Shown here piece by piece: positions 40,661-48,205 of a stretch of DNA of 64,000 nt (its first letter is position 1; each line of letters starts with the position of its first letter). The DNA is from Geodermatophilus sabuli (GTDB taxonomy: Bacteria > Actinomycetota > Actinomycetes > Mycobacteriales > Geodermatophilaceae): contig NZ_OBDO01000005.1 of the NCBI RefSeq assembly GCF_900215145.1, forward strand, positions 1-64,000. Reading direction: 5' to 3'. The notes beneath the pieces were generated by a model that had not been told where the DNA came from, did no database searches, and worked only from the letters and a program-made list of their open reading frames with translations. The translations under genes and the position numbers were made by a program.

Positions 40661-41101
40661 TCACGCGGTCTCCCAGGGGCGCTCGGTCCGGAACACGCGG
40701 GCCAGCGCGGTGGCGACCAGCCGGCCGTCCTGGGCGCGCGCGTCGATGCGGTAGACGGCGGTGCGGCTGCTGCGGTGCACCTCGATGCCCTCCGCGACCA
40801 GCCGGTCGCCGGGGCGGCCGGGGGCGAGGAACTCGGTGTGCACGTCCTGCGCGACGGCGACCGTCCCGTGGCTGTTGCTGACCGCCGCGTGGACGACGTC
40901 GAGCAGCGCCATGGTCGCGCCGCCGTGCGCGGTGCCGACGGCGTTGAGCAGCTGCGGCCCCACCGTCATCGCGGCGCGCGCGTACCCGGGGCGCACCTGC
41001 TCCAGGACGATGCCCAGGTGCCCGGCCAGCGGGTCGGCCGCGAGCCGGGCGAACAGCGTGGGGTCGACGTCGGCACCGTCGTCGGGCGCGGGATCGGCCA
41101 T
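40661..41101 (-). CDS. PaaI-family hotdog thioesterase
   Basis: 146 residues from ATG 41101. Single hotdog fold: GHLGIVLEQVRPGYARAAMT, LLNAVGTAHGGATMALLDVV (the conserved N-x-H-G-G catalytic region, here HGGATMALLD) and VAQDVHTEFLAPGRPGDRLV then AVYRIDARAQDGRLVATA. These enzymes hydrolyse acyl-CoA thioesters such as hydroxyphenylacetyl-CoA. No phenylacetate genes are nearby; general CoA recycling is likely. Divergent from the methyltransferase gene, 43 bases apart. Confidence 0.88.
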   Translation of the reverse strand: MADPAPDDGADVDPTLFARLAADPLAGHLGIVLEQVRPGYARAAMTVGPQLLNAVGTAHGGATMALLDVVHAAVSNSHGTVAVAQDVHTEFLAPGRPGDRLVAEGIEVHRSSRTAVYRIDARAQDGRLVATALARVFRTERPWETA

Positions 41102-41144
41102 GATCAGAGGCTATGGCCTACCCGCTCCTCCATCCCCACGTGCC

Positions 41145-41807
41145 ATGACGCCGCGGTCCTTCCTCCTCACCCCGGAGCTGGGCGACTACGTGCGGGCCTC
41201 CTCCGAGCCGCCGGACGACGTCGTCGCCGACCTGTTGGCCGAGACCGCCGCCCTGGCCGACCGCGGCGAGGTGCCCGCGACGTTCCAGATCGCCCCCGAG
41301 CAGGGCACCTTCATGCAGCTGCTCACCGGCGCGCTGGGGGCCCGCCGGGCGATCGAGATCGGCACCTTCACCGGCTACTCCGCGCTCTGCGTCGCCCGCG
41401 GCCTGCCCGGGGACGGCTCGCTGCTGTGCCTGGACGTCAGCGAGGAGTGGACGGCGATCGCCCGCCGGTACTGGGCCCGCGCCGGGCTGGCCGACCGGAT
41501 CGAGCTGCGGCTGGGCGACGCCCACGAGTCGCTGCGGGCGCTGCCGGCCGAGCCCACCTTCGACCTGGCGTTCGTCGACGCCGACAAGACCGGGTACGCC
41601 GACTACGTCGACGACCTCCACCCGCGGATGACCGCCAACGGGGTGGTACTCCTGGACAACACGCTGTCCGGCGGCGGCGTGCTCGACCCGCAGGACGACA
41701 ACCAGCGGGCGATCGTCGAGCTCAACGCCGCGCTGGCCACCGATCCCCGCTGGGAGACGGTGCTGCTCCCGCTGTCCGACGGGCTGACCATGCTGCGCAA
41801 GCGATGA
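41145..41807 (+). CDS. Class I SAM-dependent O-methyltransferase (COMT-like)
   Basis: 220 residues from ATG 41145. The fold is that of catechol-type O-methyltransferases: PATFQIAPEQGTFMQLLTGA, RRAIEIGTFTGYSALCVARG (SAM loop), LLCLDVSEEWTAIARRYWAR, LAFVDADKTGYADYVDDLHP (metal Asp) and VVLLDNTLSGGGVLDPQD. It probably methylates a hydroxyl of a small aromatic. Its stop overlaps the TadA-associated gene, a common arrangement in actinobacteria. Confidence 0.88.
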   Translation: MTPRSFLLTPELGDYVRASSEPPDDVVADLLAETAALADRGEVPATFQIAPEQGTFMQLLTGALGARRAIEIGTFTGYSALCVARGLPGDGSLLCLDVSEEWTAIARRYWARAGLADRIELRLGDAHESLRALPAEPTFDLAFVDADKTGYADYVDDLHPRMTANGVVLLDNTLSGGGVLDPQDDNQRAIVELNAALATDPRWETVLLPLSDGLTMLRKR

Positions 41808-42301
41808 GCGACGCCGAGGTGCGCGCCAGCTGGGCGGTGCGGGTCAGCCGCCCCGACGGGCGCTGGCACGTGGAGCTGCTCGCCGCCGACGCCGGGGACG
41901 AGCTGCCCGTCCTCGAGCGGGCGCTGGGCGACCCGGGCGCGGGTGGCTGGCCGGGCCCGTTCGTGGTCGTCGTCGACTCGCGGCTGTACTTCGTCGTCCT
42001 CCGGCACGGCCCGGGCGGGCTGGTGCGGGCGCTGATCTCCGACGCGACCATGCAGGAGTGGATCCTCGCCGCCGAGGTCGTGGAGCGGTACGGCATCGCG
42101 GTGGACTCCGACGGCGCCTTCGACGACGACGAGACCGGCTGGCCCGGCGGTGACCTCGACGTCTTCTCCGACGACGGGCTGCCCGCCGACCAGCTGCGGA
42201 CCATCGTGACCGCCGACGACCTGTGGGCCGATGAGATGGTCGCCGCGATCGCCGCCCGCCTGGGCTTCGCCGACGAGCTGGCCGCGGCGGTGCGGCCGTG
42301 A
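41804..42301 (+). CDS. tRNA adenosine deaminase-associated protein
   Basis: 165 residues from ATG 41804 (ATGA overlap). It has WAVRVSRPDGRWHVELLAAD, PFVVVVDSRLYFVVLRHGPG, RALISDATMQEWILAAEVVE and acidic DDDETGWPGGDLDVFSDDGL, then VAAIAARLGFADELAAAV. This matches an actinobacterial family found beside tadA; its biochemical role is not known. It is coupled upstream to the methyltransferase and downstream to the HAD gene. Confidence 0.87.
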   Translation: MSDAEVRASWAVRVSRPDGRWHVELLAADAGDELPVLERALGDPGAGGWPGPFVVVVDSRLYFVVLRHGPGGLVRALISDATMQEWILAAEVVERYGIAVDSDGAFDDDETGWPGGDLDVFSDDGLPADQLRTIVTADDLWADEMVAAIAARLGFADELAAAVRP

Positions 42302-42957
42302 GCGCGCGGGTGGGCGCCGTCGTGTTCGACCTCGGCGGGGTGATCACCGAGAGCCCGATGCCGGCGTTCACCGCCTACGAGGCCGAGGCGGGGCTGCCGG
42401 AGGGGCTGATCCGACGGCTGAACAGCACCGATCCCGACACCAACGCCTGGGCCCGCTACGAGCGCAACGAGCTGGACGCCGCCGGGTTCGTCGACGCCTT
42501 CGAGGCCGAGGCGCTGGCCGCCGGGCACCGGCTGGACGCCCGGCGCGTGCTCGCCGCCCTGGCCGGGGAGGTGCGACCGGAGATGGTGCGGGCCGTGCGC
42601 CGGCTCCGGGACGCCGGGCTGCCGCTGGCGCTGCTGTCGAACAACGTCGCGCCCATGGAGCGGACCGGCCGGCTCGGGGAGCTGCTCGAGCTGTTCGACG
42701 CGGTGGTGGAGTCCTCGCTGGAGGGGGTGCGCAAGCCGGAGCCGGAGATCTACCGGCGGGCGCTGACCCGGCTCTCCGACGCCGTCGGCCGGCCGGTCGA
42801 GGCGGCGGACTGCGCCTACCTCGACGACCTGGGCATCAACCTGAAGCCGGCCCGGGCCATGGGCATGCACACGATCAAGGTGGTCGACCCCGCGGCGGCG
42901 CTGGCGGAGCTCTCGGAGGTCGTCGGCCTCGACCTCCTGACCGTGGCGGGGCCATGA
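42298..42957 (+). CDS. HAD-superfamily hydrolase
   Basis: 219 residues from GTG 42298 (GTGA overlap). HAD motifs: VVFDLGGVITESP (motif I, where the family's second Asp is Gly), LALLSNNVAPMER (motif II), GVRKPEPEIYRRAL (motif III Lys) and CAYLDDLGINLKPARAMGMH (motif IV). The FDLGG form and closing region resemble the epoxide-hydrolase/haloacid-type subgroup, so phosphatase activity is not certain. Located between the TadA-associated gene and tadA. Confidence 0.85.
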   Translation: MSARVGAVVFDLGGVITESPMPAFTAYEAEAGLPEGLIRRLNSTDPDTNAWARYERNELDAAGFVDAFEAEALAAGHRLDARRVLAALAGEVRPEMVRAVRRLRDAGLPLALLSNNVAPMERTGRLGELLELFDAVVESSLEGVRKPEPEIYRRALTRLSDAVGRPVEAADCAYLDDLGINLKPARAMGMHTIKVVDPAAALAELSEVVGLDLLTVAGP

Positions 42958-42980
42958 GCTCCCGCGGGACGACCCGGTGA
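42954..42980 (+). CDS. 8-residue coupling ORF before tadA
   Basis: ATG 42954 overlaps the HAD stop (ATGA) and its TGA overlaps the tadA GTG (GTGA); the peptide is MSSRGTTR. Like the 21-residue ORF at 32094-32159 it ends in ACCCGGTGA and bridges two genes. A coding role is doubtful; a translational bridge is likely. Confidence 0.3.
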   Translation: MSSRGTTR

Positions 42981-43456
42981 CCCCGGGCCTCGACGCCGCG
43001 CTCCTCGACGGCGCGATGGGACGTGCGCTGGAGCTCGCCGCGGCCGCGGTGGAGTGGGGCGACACGCCGATCGGCGCGGTCGTCCTCGGGGCCGACGGCG
43101 CCGTCCTGGCCGAGGCCGCCAACGAGCGGGAGAAGAGGGGCGACCCCACCGCGCACGCCGAGGTGCTGGCCCTGCGTGCCGCCGCCCGCGTGCACGGCGA
43201 CGGATGGCGGCTCACCGGGACGACGCTGGTGGTCAGCCTGGAGCCCTGCACCATGTGCGCCGGCGCCAGCGTGCTCGCGCGGGTCGGCCACGTGGTCTAC
43301 GGCGCCGACGACCCCAAGGCCGGGGCGGCCGGCTCGCTGTGGGACGTCGTCCGCGATCGCCGGCTGAACCACCGCCCGCAGGTCACCAGCGGGATCCGGG
43401 CCGAGGAGTCCGCCACGCTCCTACGCGCGTTCTTCCGCCGTCAGCGGGGCCTGTAG
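42977..43456 (+). CDS. tadA: tRNA-specific adenosine deaminase
   Basis: 159 residues from GTG 42977. The zinc-dependent deaminase motifs are intact: PTAHAEVLALRAAARVHGDG (HAE, with the proton-shuttling Glu) and VVSLEPCTMCAGASVLARVG (PCxxC). TadA converts A34 of tRNA-Arg(ACG) to inosine so that CGU, CGC and CGA can be read; that tRNA gene is at 22783-22855. The stop codon TAG is part of the TAGTCT that may serve as -10 box for the next tRNA. Confidence 0.93.
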   Translation: MTPGLDAALLDGAMGRALELAAAAVEWGDTPIGAVVLGADGAVLAEAANEREKRGDPTAHAEVLALRAAARVHGDGWRLTGTTLVVSLEPCTMCAGASVLARVGHVVYGADDPKAGAAGSLWDVVRDRRLNHRPQVTSGIRAEESATLLRAFFRRQRGL

Positions 43457-43466
43457 TCTCTTCGGC

Positions 43467-43551
43467 GGTGGCGTGTCCGAGCGGCCGAAGGAGCACGCCT
43501 CGAAAGCGTGTGAGGTGCAAGCCTCCGTGGGTTCAAATCCCACCGCCACCG
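43467..43551 (+). tRNA. tRNA-Ser (anticodon CGA)
   Basis: 85 bases: acceptor GGTGGCG/CGCCACC, anticodon stem ACGCC/AGCGT region with loop CTCGAAA (anticodon CGA), variable arm GAGGTGCAAGCCTC and T arm GTGGGTTCAAATCCCAC. Unlike the other tRNAs here it is followed by encoded CCA (43552-43554). TAGTCT at 43454-43459 lies seven bases upstream. Confidence 0.95.
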
Positions 43552-43612
43552 CCAGCACGGGGAGCCGCCCGGGGACGTCGTCTCCGGGCGGCTCCGTCGT
43601 TCGCAGGCGGGG

Positions 43613-45292
43613 TCAGCCGATGGTCTCCACGTACCGGTCGAGGTCGACCAACCACCGGCCGTCGTCGTCCTGCGTGAACCGCACCTCGTGCAGCTCGACG
43701 TGGCGGCTGCCGTCTGTCCCGGTGAAGCGCACCTCCGTGGCCGCGGTGATCGCTCCGTCCTGCTCCTCGACGTCGCGCAGGCCGGCCAGCTCGACCTCCG
43801 ACCACGGGGACCAGAAGTCCCGGTAGTAGTCGCGACCGGCGGTGCCCCGCAGGGAGGGGCCGGTCATCGCGTAGGCGGCGTCCGGGTCGCCGGGCAGCAG
43901 CGCGTAGTAGTCGCCCAGCGTCTGCTCGGCCACGGTGACCGGGTCGTCCTCCGAACCGGGCGCGGTGGTGGGCTCGGTGGTGGCCTCGGTGGCGGTGGGT
44001 TCGGTGGTGGTGGGCGCGGCGGAGGTCGTCGGGGCCGGCTCGGGGGCGGAGCTCTCCGGCGCCGAGGAGTCATCGGCCTGGGACGGAGCCGGCGTGCTGC
44101 CCTGGGCGGCCGTCGTGCCGCGGTCGTCGTCGCCGCGGGTGGTGAGCCAGAGGGCGCCGCCGCCGGCCAGCAGCAGCACCAGCACGAGCGCCGCCACGAG
44201 CCACGGCCGGCGCCGTCGCGGCCGGGCGGGAACTGCCGCGACCGGCCGCGAGGGCGGCCGGCCGGCGCCCCGGTCGGCCGCCGGTGGCTCCTCGGCGGGG
44301 CCGGCGGAGGGCGAGGACGTCGCGTCCTGCACCGCGGTGGGGGGCGCCCCGGAGTCGACGGCCGGCGTCGCGCCGGTGCCCAGCTCCGTCGTCCGCTGCC
44401 GGTTGCTCGAGGACCGCAGGCTGGTGCGGCCCAGCAGCACGGTGGTCGGGTCGCCGTCCCGGCCGGCCGCCAGCACGGCGAGCTCGTCGCGGACCTGCGC
44501 CATCGTCGGCCGCCGGGCGGGGTCGTCGTCCAGCATCCGGGTGAGCGGCCCGGTCAGGGAGCCGGCGCGGCGCGGCGGCACGGGGCCGCCCGCGGCGACC
44601 CGGTGCAGCAGCCGCAGGGGGTTGTCGTCCATGCCGAACGGCGGCTGCCCCTCGAGGCAGGTGTACAGCGTGGCGCCGAGGGAGAAGACGTCGCTCTCCG
44701 GCGACATCTCCGCACCCTGCGCCACCTCGGGCGCCAGGAACGCCGGAGTGCCCGTGATCTGCCCGGTCTGGGTCAACGTCACGTCACCGGCGGCGTGGGA
44801 GATGCCGAAGTCGGTGATCTTGACCAGGCCCTCGACCCTCGGCCCCTGCCCGATCAGGATGTTGGCCGGTTTCACGTCGCGGTGCACGATGCCCGCGGCG
44901 TGCGTGGCAGCCAGTGCATCGGCCACCTGCGCGCCCACCTGCGCCACCTGGTCCACCGACAGCCGGCCGTCGTCGTGCACCACCTCCGCCAGGCTGCGCG
45001 AGGGCAGGTACTCCATGACCAGCCACGGAGCACCGCCCTCGAGCGCCACGTCGTAGACGGAGATGGCGTGCGGATGGCTCAGCCGAGCGGCGATCCGGCC
45101 CTCACGCAGGGCGCGTTGGCGCTGCTGCTCCTCGGCCGCCGCGTCCGCGCCGGCCGGCGGCAGCACCTGCTTGACCGCCACCTCGCGGCCCAGCAGCTCG
45201 TCGCGGCCGAGCCAGACCGCGCCCATGCCGCCGCCACCGATGCGCGAGACCAGCCGGTAGCGCCCGGCGACCAGACGGCCGGATGCGGTCAT
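43613..45292 (-). CDS. PknB-type Ser/Thr protein kinase with extracellular NTF2-like domain
   Basis: 559 residues from ATG 45292. Kinase domain about 11-275: GGGGMGAVWLGRD (P-loop), catalytic Lys 41, HRDVKPANIL (about 137-146), DFG 161-163, TGTPAFLAPE and DVFSLGATLY. A Ser/Thr/Pro-rich juxtamembrane stretch, one membrane segment (about 364-384), a Thr/Ser/Pro linker and an external domain (about 445-559) follow: VAEQTLGDYYALLPGDPDA, AAYAMTGPSL and RDFWSPWSEVELA. That part looks like an NTF2/SnoaL fold and replaces the PASTA repeats of PknB. It may sense an envelope signal. No good ribosome site precedes the ATG; an in-frame CTG overlaps the upstream stop. Confidence 0.88.
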   Translation of the reverse strand: MTASGRLVAGRYRLVSRIGGGGMGAVWLGRDELLGREVAVKQVLPPAGADAAAEEQQRQRALREGRIAARLSHPHAISVYDVALEGGAPWLVMEYLPSRSLAEVVHDDGRLSVDQVAQVGAQVADALAATHAAGIVHRDVKPANILIGQGPRVEGLVKITDFGISHAAGDVTLTQTGQITGTPAFLAPEVAQGAEMSPESDVFSLGATLYTCLEGQPPFGMDDNPLRLLHRVAAGGPVPPRRAGSLTGPLTRMLDDDPARRPTMAQVRDELAVLAAGRDGDPTTVLLGRTSLRSSSNRQRTTELGTGATPAVDSGAPPTAVQDATSSPSAGPAEEPPAADRGAGRPPSRPVAAVPARPRRRRPWLVAALVLVLLLAGGGALWLTTRGDDDRGTTAAQGSTPAPSQADDSSAPESSAPEPAPTTSAAPTTTEPTATEATTEPTTAPGSEDDPVTVAEQTLGDYYALLPGDPDAAYAMTGPSLRGTAGRDYYRDFWSPWSEVELAGLRDVEEQDGAITAATEVRFTGTDGSRHVELHEVRFTQDDDGRWLVDLDRYVETIG

Positions 45293-45333
45293 CGGGGGAG
45301 CGTCCTGCCCGGCGGACTCGCCGTGGGTGCCGC

Positions 45334-45681
45334 TCAGACGCCGCTGGGGACGCCGAACCGGCGGGCGTACTCCTCCTGGGCGCCCGCGGGGAGCACGTCG
45401 TAGAGCTCGCCGAGCTCCTCGGCGACGTCGGGGGAGAGGTCGTCGAACAGCCGCTGCCAGGTCGGGGGCTCGTCGTAGCTGCGGGTGAGCAGCAGCTCCC
45501 ACGCCCGCGTCTGACGGTCGCGCTTGCTGCGCTCGGCCACGAACTCCGACAGGTAGCGGTCCTTCGCGGCGTCCTTCTCCTCCTTGGTCGCCGTCGGCGG
45601 CAGCTGCGAGGGGTCGGCGCCCTTCAGCACCGCGACGATGGCCTCCACGACCTCGGGCCGGAGCTGGTCGGTCTCGCTCAT
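45334..45681 (-). CDS. Small conserved-type hypothetical protein
   Basis: 115 residues from ATG 45681 with GGAGAGG about ten bases upstream. It is mostly helical and charged: LRPEVVEAIVAVLKGADPSQ, KEEKDAAKDRYLSEFVAERS, WQRLFDDLSPDVAEELGELY and VLPAGAQEEYARRFGVPSGV. No domain was recognised. It lies just upstream of the Ser/Thr kinase on the same strand with a 41-base gap, so the two may be co-transcribed. Confidence 0.65.
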   Translation of the reverse strand: MSETDQLRPEVVEAIVAVLKGADPSQLPPTATKEEKDAAKDRYLSEFVAERSKRDRQTRAWELLLTRSYDEPPTWQRLFDDLSPDVAEELGELYDVLPAGAQEEYARRFGVPSGV

Positions 45682-45801
45682 GGGGGCGTCCTCTCCTGTC
45701 GCACGGGTGGGGTTCCCGTTCCGGACCACCCTGCCCCACCCGGCCGCCGGGAAACCACCGCCCCGTCCCCGGCGGTGTCCGGGCCGCGCCGGGTGCCGCG
45801 G

Positions 45802-45830
45802 CTGACCGGCCGGACGGCGCCCGGTATCCT
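45802..45830 (+). promoter_or_regulatory. Promoter of tRNA-Ser(GGA)
   Basis: CTGACC (45802-45807), 17 bases, TATCCT (45825-45830): a strong housekeeping promoter 13 bases before the mature 5' end of the tRNA at 45844. Confidence 0.65.
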
Positions 45831-45843
45831 GGCCCGCGCACGT

Positions 45844-45928
45844 GGAGGATTCGCCTAGTGGCCTATGGCGCTCGCTTGGAAAGCGGGTTGGGGGCAACCC
45901 CTCGGGAGTTCGAATCTCCCATCCTCCG
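45844..45928 (+). tRNA. tRNA-Ser (anticodon GGA)
   Basis: 85 bases: acceptor GGAGGAT/ATCCTCC, anticodon stem CTCGC/GCGGG with loop TTGGAAA (anticodon GGA), long variable arm TTGGGGGCAACCCCTC and T arm GGGAGTTCGAATCTCCC. No encoded CCA. It is the third serine tRNA in the window. Confidence 0.95.
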
Positions 45929-45991
45929 CACCCGAGGCCGGGTCCCGCACCAGCGGGGCCCGGCCTCCGTGCGTCCGGGGCCGGCGGGGCC

Positions 45992-46957
45992 TCAGGGCAC
46001 CGCGCCGTCCGGCTGGGGGGTGACGGCGGGCGCAACCACCCGGCGCAGGTACAGACCCGCCACGGCGGCGAGCACGAGCAGTCCGCCCAGCAGCGCCCCG
46101 ACCGGGAGCCGCTCGCCGAGGAACGCCGTCGCCAGTGCGGTCGCGGTCACCGGTTCCAGCAGCGTGACGATCGCCGCCACCGCGCCCGGCACCGTTCGCA
46201 GGCCGCGGAAGAACAGCGCGTAGGCGGCGGCGCTGGGCACCACGCCCAGGTACAGCAGCGTGAGCAGGGCGACCGGCTCGGTCGTCAGCCGCAGCCCGGC
46301 GACGAGCGCGACCGGCGTCAGCAGCACCGCCCCGCCGACGAAGCCGGCGAGCGTCACCGGGACGCCGGCCGGCACGTCGCCGCTGGCGAGGGTGACGACC
46401 GCGTAGCCGAGGGCCGAGCCGACCGCGAGCAGCGCCCCCAGCAGCACCGCCGTCCCGGCCGAGGCGCCGGCGGTCAGCCCCACGAGCAGCCCCAGCCCGG
46501 TCAGCGCGGCGGCGAGCGCGACTCCCGTGGCCCGGTCGGGGCGGCCGTGGCCGAGCAGGGCGGCGCCCACGGCGATGAGGAGGGGCGCGAGGCCCAGCGC
46601 CACCAGGGTGGCGACGCTCACCCCCGCGCTGGCGACGGCGGCGAAGTACGCCAGCTGGTAGGCGGCCAGCCCGGCTGCGACGAGGGCCAGCCGGACGGCG
46701 ACCGGGCGGGTGACCCGGACGGCCGTGCCCGCCCGGCGGCGGGTGGTGAGCAGGTGAGCCGCGAGCAGCACCGCCGCGCCGATCGCCATGCGGTGCCAGG
46801 CGATGTCGAGCGGGCCGAGGTCGGTGCGGTCGGCGACGACGCGACCGCTGACGCCGGCGGTGCCCCAGCAGAGGGCGGCGAGGACGACCAACACGAAGCC
46901 GCCGGTCGCGGGCGTGGTCGAGGAGCCGCGAGGCGCGGCGCGGGTGGGGGTGGGCAT
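45992..46957 (-). CDS. EamA-family (DMT) exporter
   Basis: 321 residues from ATG 46957 with CAGGAG upstream. Ten membrane helices in two EamA repeats: LVVLAALCWGTAGVSGRVVA and IAWHRMAIGAAVLLAAHLL in the first, GALLAVGSALGYAVVTLASG and LLYLGVVPSAAAYALFFRGL in the second, with VTLLEPVTATALATAFLGE near the end. These drug/metabolite transporters usually export amino acids or related compounds. It has no partner genes. Confidence 0.87.
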   Translation of the reverse strand: MPTPTRAAPRGSSTTPATGGFVLVVLAALCWGTAGVSGRVVADRTDLGPLDIAWHRMAIGAAVLLAAHLLTTRRRAGTAVRVTRPVAVRLALVAAGLAAYQLAYFAAVASAGVSVATLVALGLAPLLIAVGAALLGHGRPDRATGVALAAALTGLGLLVGLTAGASAGTAVLLGALLAVGSALGYAVVTLASGDVPAGVPVTLAGFVGGAVLLTPVALVAGLRLTTEPVALLTLLYLGVVPSAAAYALFFRGLRTVPGAVAAIVTLLEPVTATALATAFLGERLPVGALLGGLLVLAAVAGLYLRRVVAPAVTPQPDGAVP

Positions 46958-47161
46958 GACGCTCCTGGTCGCGGGTCCGGATCGGGGAGGCGGTCCGGAG
47001 CACGGCGCAGCGTCCCGGCGCGGGGGCCGGGTGGGTCAGCCCGCGGTGCTCCGGGTCAGGAGCGGGGCGGGGGGAGTGCGCGAGCGCGCCGGGGCGTCAT
47101 GTCGCGCGAGCGTAGCGGGCGGCTCGACGGCGGCCGAGGGGATTGACCTACAGTGGTGCAC

Positions 47162-47249
47162 GACCCCTCGCGTGGCGTCATCCTGTGAACCTCCCCAGGG
47201 CCGGAAGGCAGCAAGGATAAGCGGGCTCTGGCGGGTGCGCGGGGGGTCC
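47162..47249 (+). ncRNA. ffs: Signal recognition particle RNA (4.5S-type)
   Basis: The conserved domain-IV core is present: CCCAGGGCCGGAAGGCAGCA then AGGATAAGCGGGCTCTGG, with the GGAAG tetraloop and the asymmetric bulge that bind Ffh. The ends GACCCC (47162-47167) and GGGGTC (47243-47248) pair to close an about 88-base hairpin. TACAGT (47149-47154) is a -10-like box about seven bases before the 5' end. Confidence 0.92.
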
Positions 47250-47331
47250 TCGCGTTGTCCTCGTCGTCCCACCGGAGGACCGCACGGAGGCTCTCCGGGA
47301 CGACGGACTGGCGCCGAGGCCTTGTGCGCGC

Positions 47332-47347
47332 TGTGATCCTCGTCACA
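47332..47347. promoter_or_regulatory. CRP/GlxR-type palindrome TGTGA-N6-TCACA
   Basis: TGTGA (47332-47336), six bases, TCACA (47343-47347) is an exact match to the consensus of CRP-family regulators, including actinobacterial GlxR/Crp. It lies directly before the first possible ATG (47348) of the iclR gene that heads the transport operon, so cAMP-type control of the operon is plausible. Confidence 0.55.
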
Positions 47348-48205
47348 ATGGACGCCGTGTCCAGGCACCGAATGGACTCCCCGTCCAGTCCTGCCGCTGG
47401 GTCGGCCAAGGCGCTGGTGAAGGGCTTGGCGCTGGTGGAGCACGTCGCCGACAGCGACCGCCCCCTGCGCCTCATCGAGCTGGTGGAGGCCAGCGGGCTG
47501 CCGCGGCCCACCGCACTGCGGCTGCTCGACGTCCTCTGCCGGGCCGAGGTGCTCCGGCTGGACGACACCGGCGCCTACGGCCTCGGGCCTCGGGTCGCGG
47601 CCTGGGGCCAGTCGTTCCTGGACCGGTTGAACCTGCGCTCCCAGGCCGCGGACCTCATGGAGGAACTCGTCGGCATCAGCGGCGAGACCTGCTTCCTCGG
47701 CGTGCTCGACGGCTCCCAGGTGCTCTACGTGGCGGCCGTCAACAGTCCGAAGCCGGTCCGCCCCGCGGCCCGGCCCGGCTCGCGCAACCCGTTGCACTGC
47801 ACCGGTATCGGCAAGGTGCTGCTCTCTGGCCTGTCCGATGACGAGGTGGCGGCCCTGCTGGTGGCACCCCTGGAGCGGCGCACGAGCAACACGATGACCG
47901 ACGTGCCCACCGTGGTTCGTCACGTCCAGGCCGTGCGGGTGCGCGGCTTCGCGACCGACGAGATCGAGAACGAGGAAGGCGTGCGGTGCGTGGCCGCTCC
48001 GATCCGGGACCACACCGGCGCCGTCGTCGCCGGCCTGTCGGTCTCGGCGCCGGCCTACCGGTTCTCACCCGACGACGTCCAGCGGCTGGCGCCGGACGTC
48101 GTCCGCGTCACCACCGAGCTGTCCCGGCGGCTCGGCGCGGCCCCCCGGCCCGACGACCTGACCGCCGGCGTCCACACGCCGGGCCCTGAGAGGAGCATGC
48201 GATGA
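47348..48205 (+). CDS. IclR-family transcription regulator
   Basis: 285 residues from ATG 47348; ATG 47372 (MDSPSSPAAG) is an alternative. Winged helix about 20-85: VKGLALVEHVADSDRPLRLI, LVEASGLPRPTALRLLDVLC. The ligand domain has AADLMEELVGISGETCFLGV, SRNPLHCTGIGKVLLSGLSD, RGFATDEIENEEGVRCVAAP and IRDHTGAVVAGLSVSAPAYR, with the Cys/Glu pocket typical of IclR. It overlaps the next gene (ATGA) and probably regulates this operon in response to its substrate. Confidence 0.9.
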   Translation: MDAVSRHRMDSPSSPAAGSAKALVKGLALVEHVADSDRPLRLIELVEASGLPRPTALRLLDVLCRAEVLRLDDTGAYGLGPRVAAWGQSFLDRLNLRSQAADLMEELVGISGETCFLGVLDGSQVLYVAAVNSPKPVRPAARPGSRNPLHCTGIGKVLLSGLSDDEVAALLVAPLERRTSNTMTDVPTVVRHVQAVRVRGFATDEIENEEGVRCVAAPIRDHTGAVVAGLSVSAPAYRFSPDDVQRLAPDVVRVTTELSRRLGAAPRPDDLTAGVHTPGPERSMR

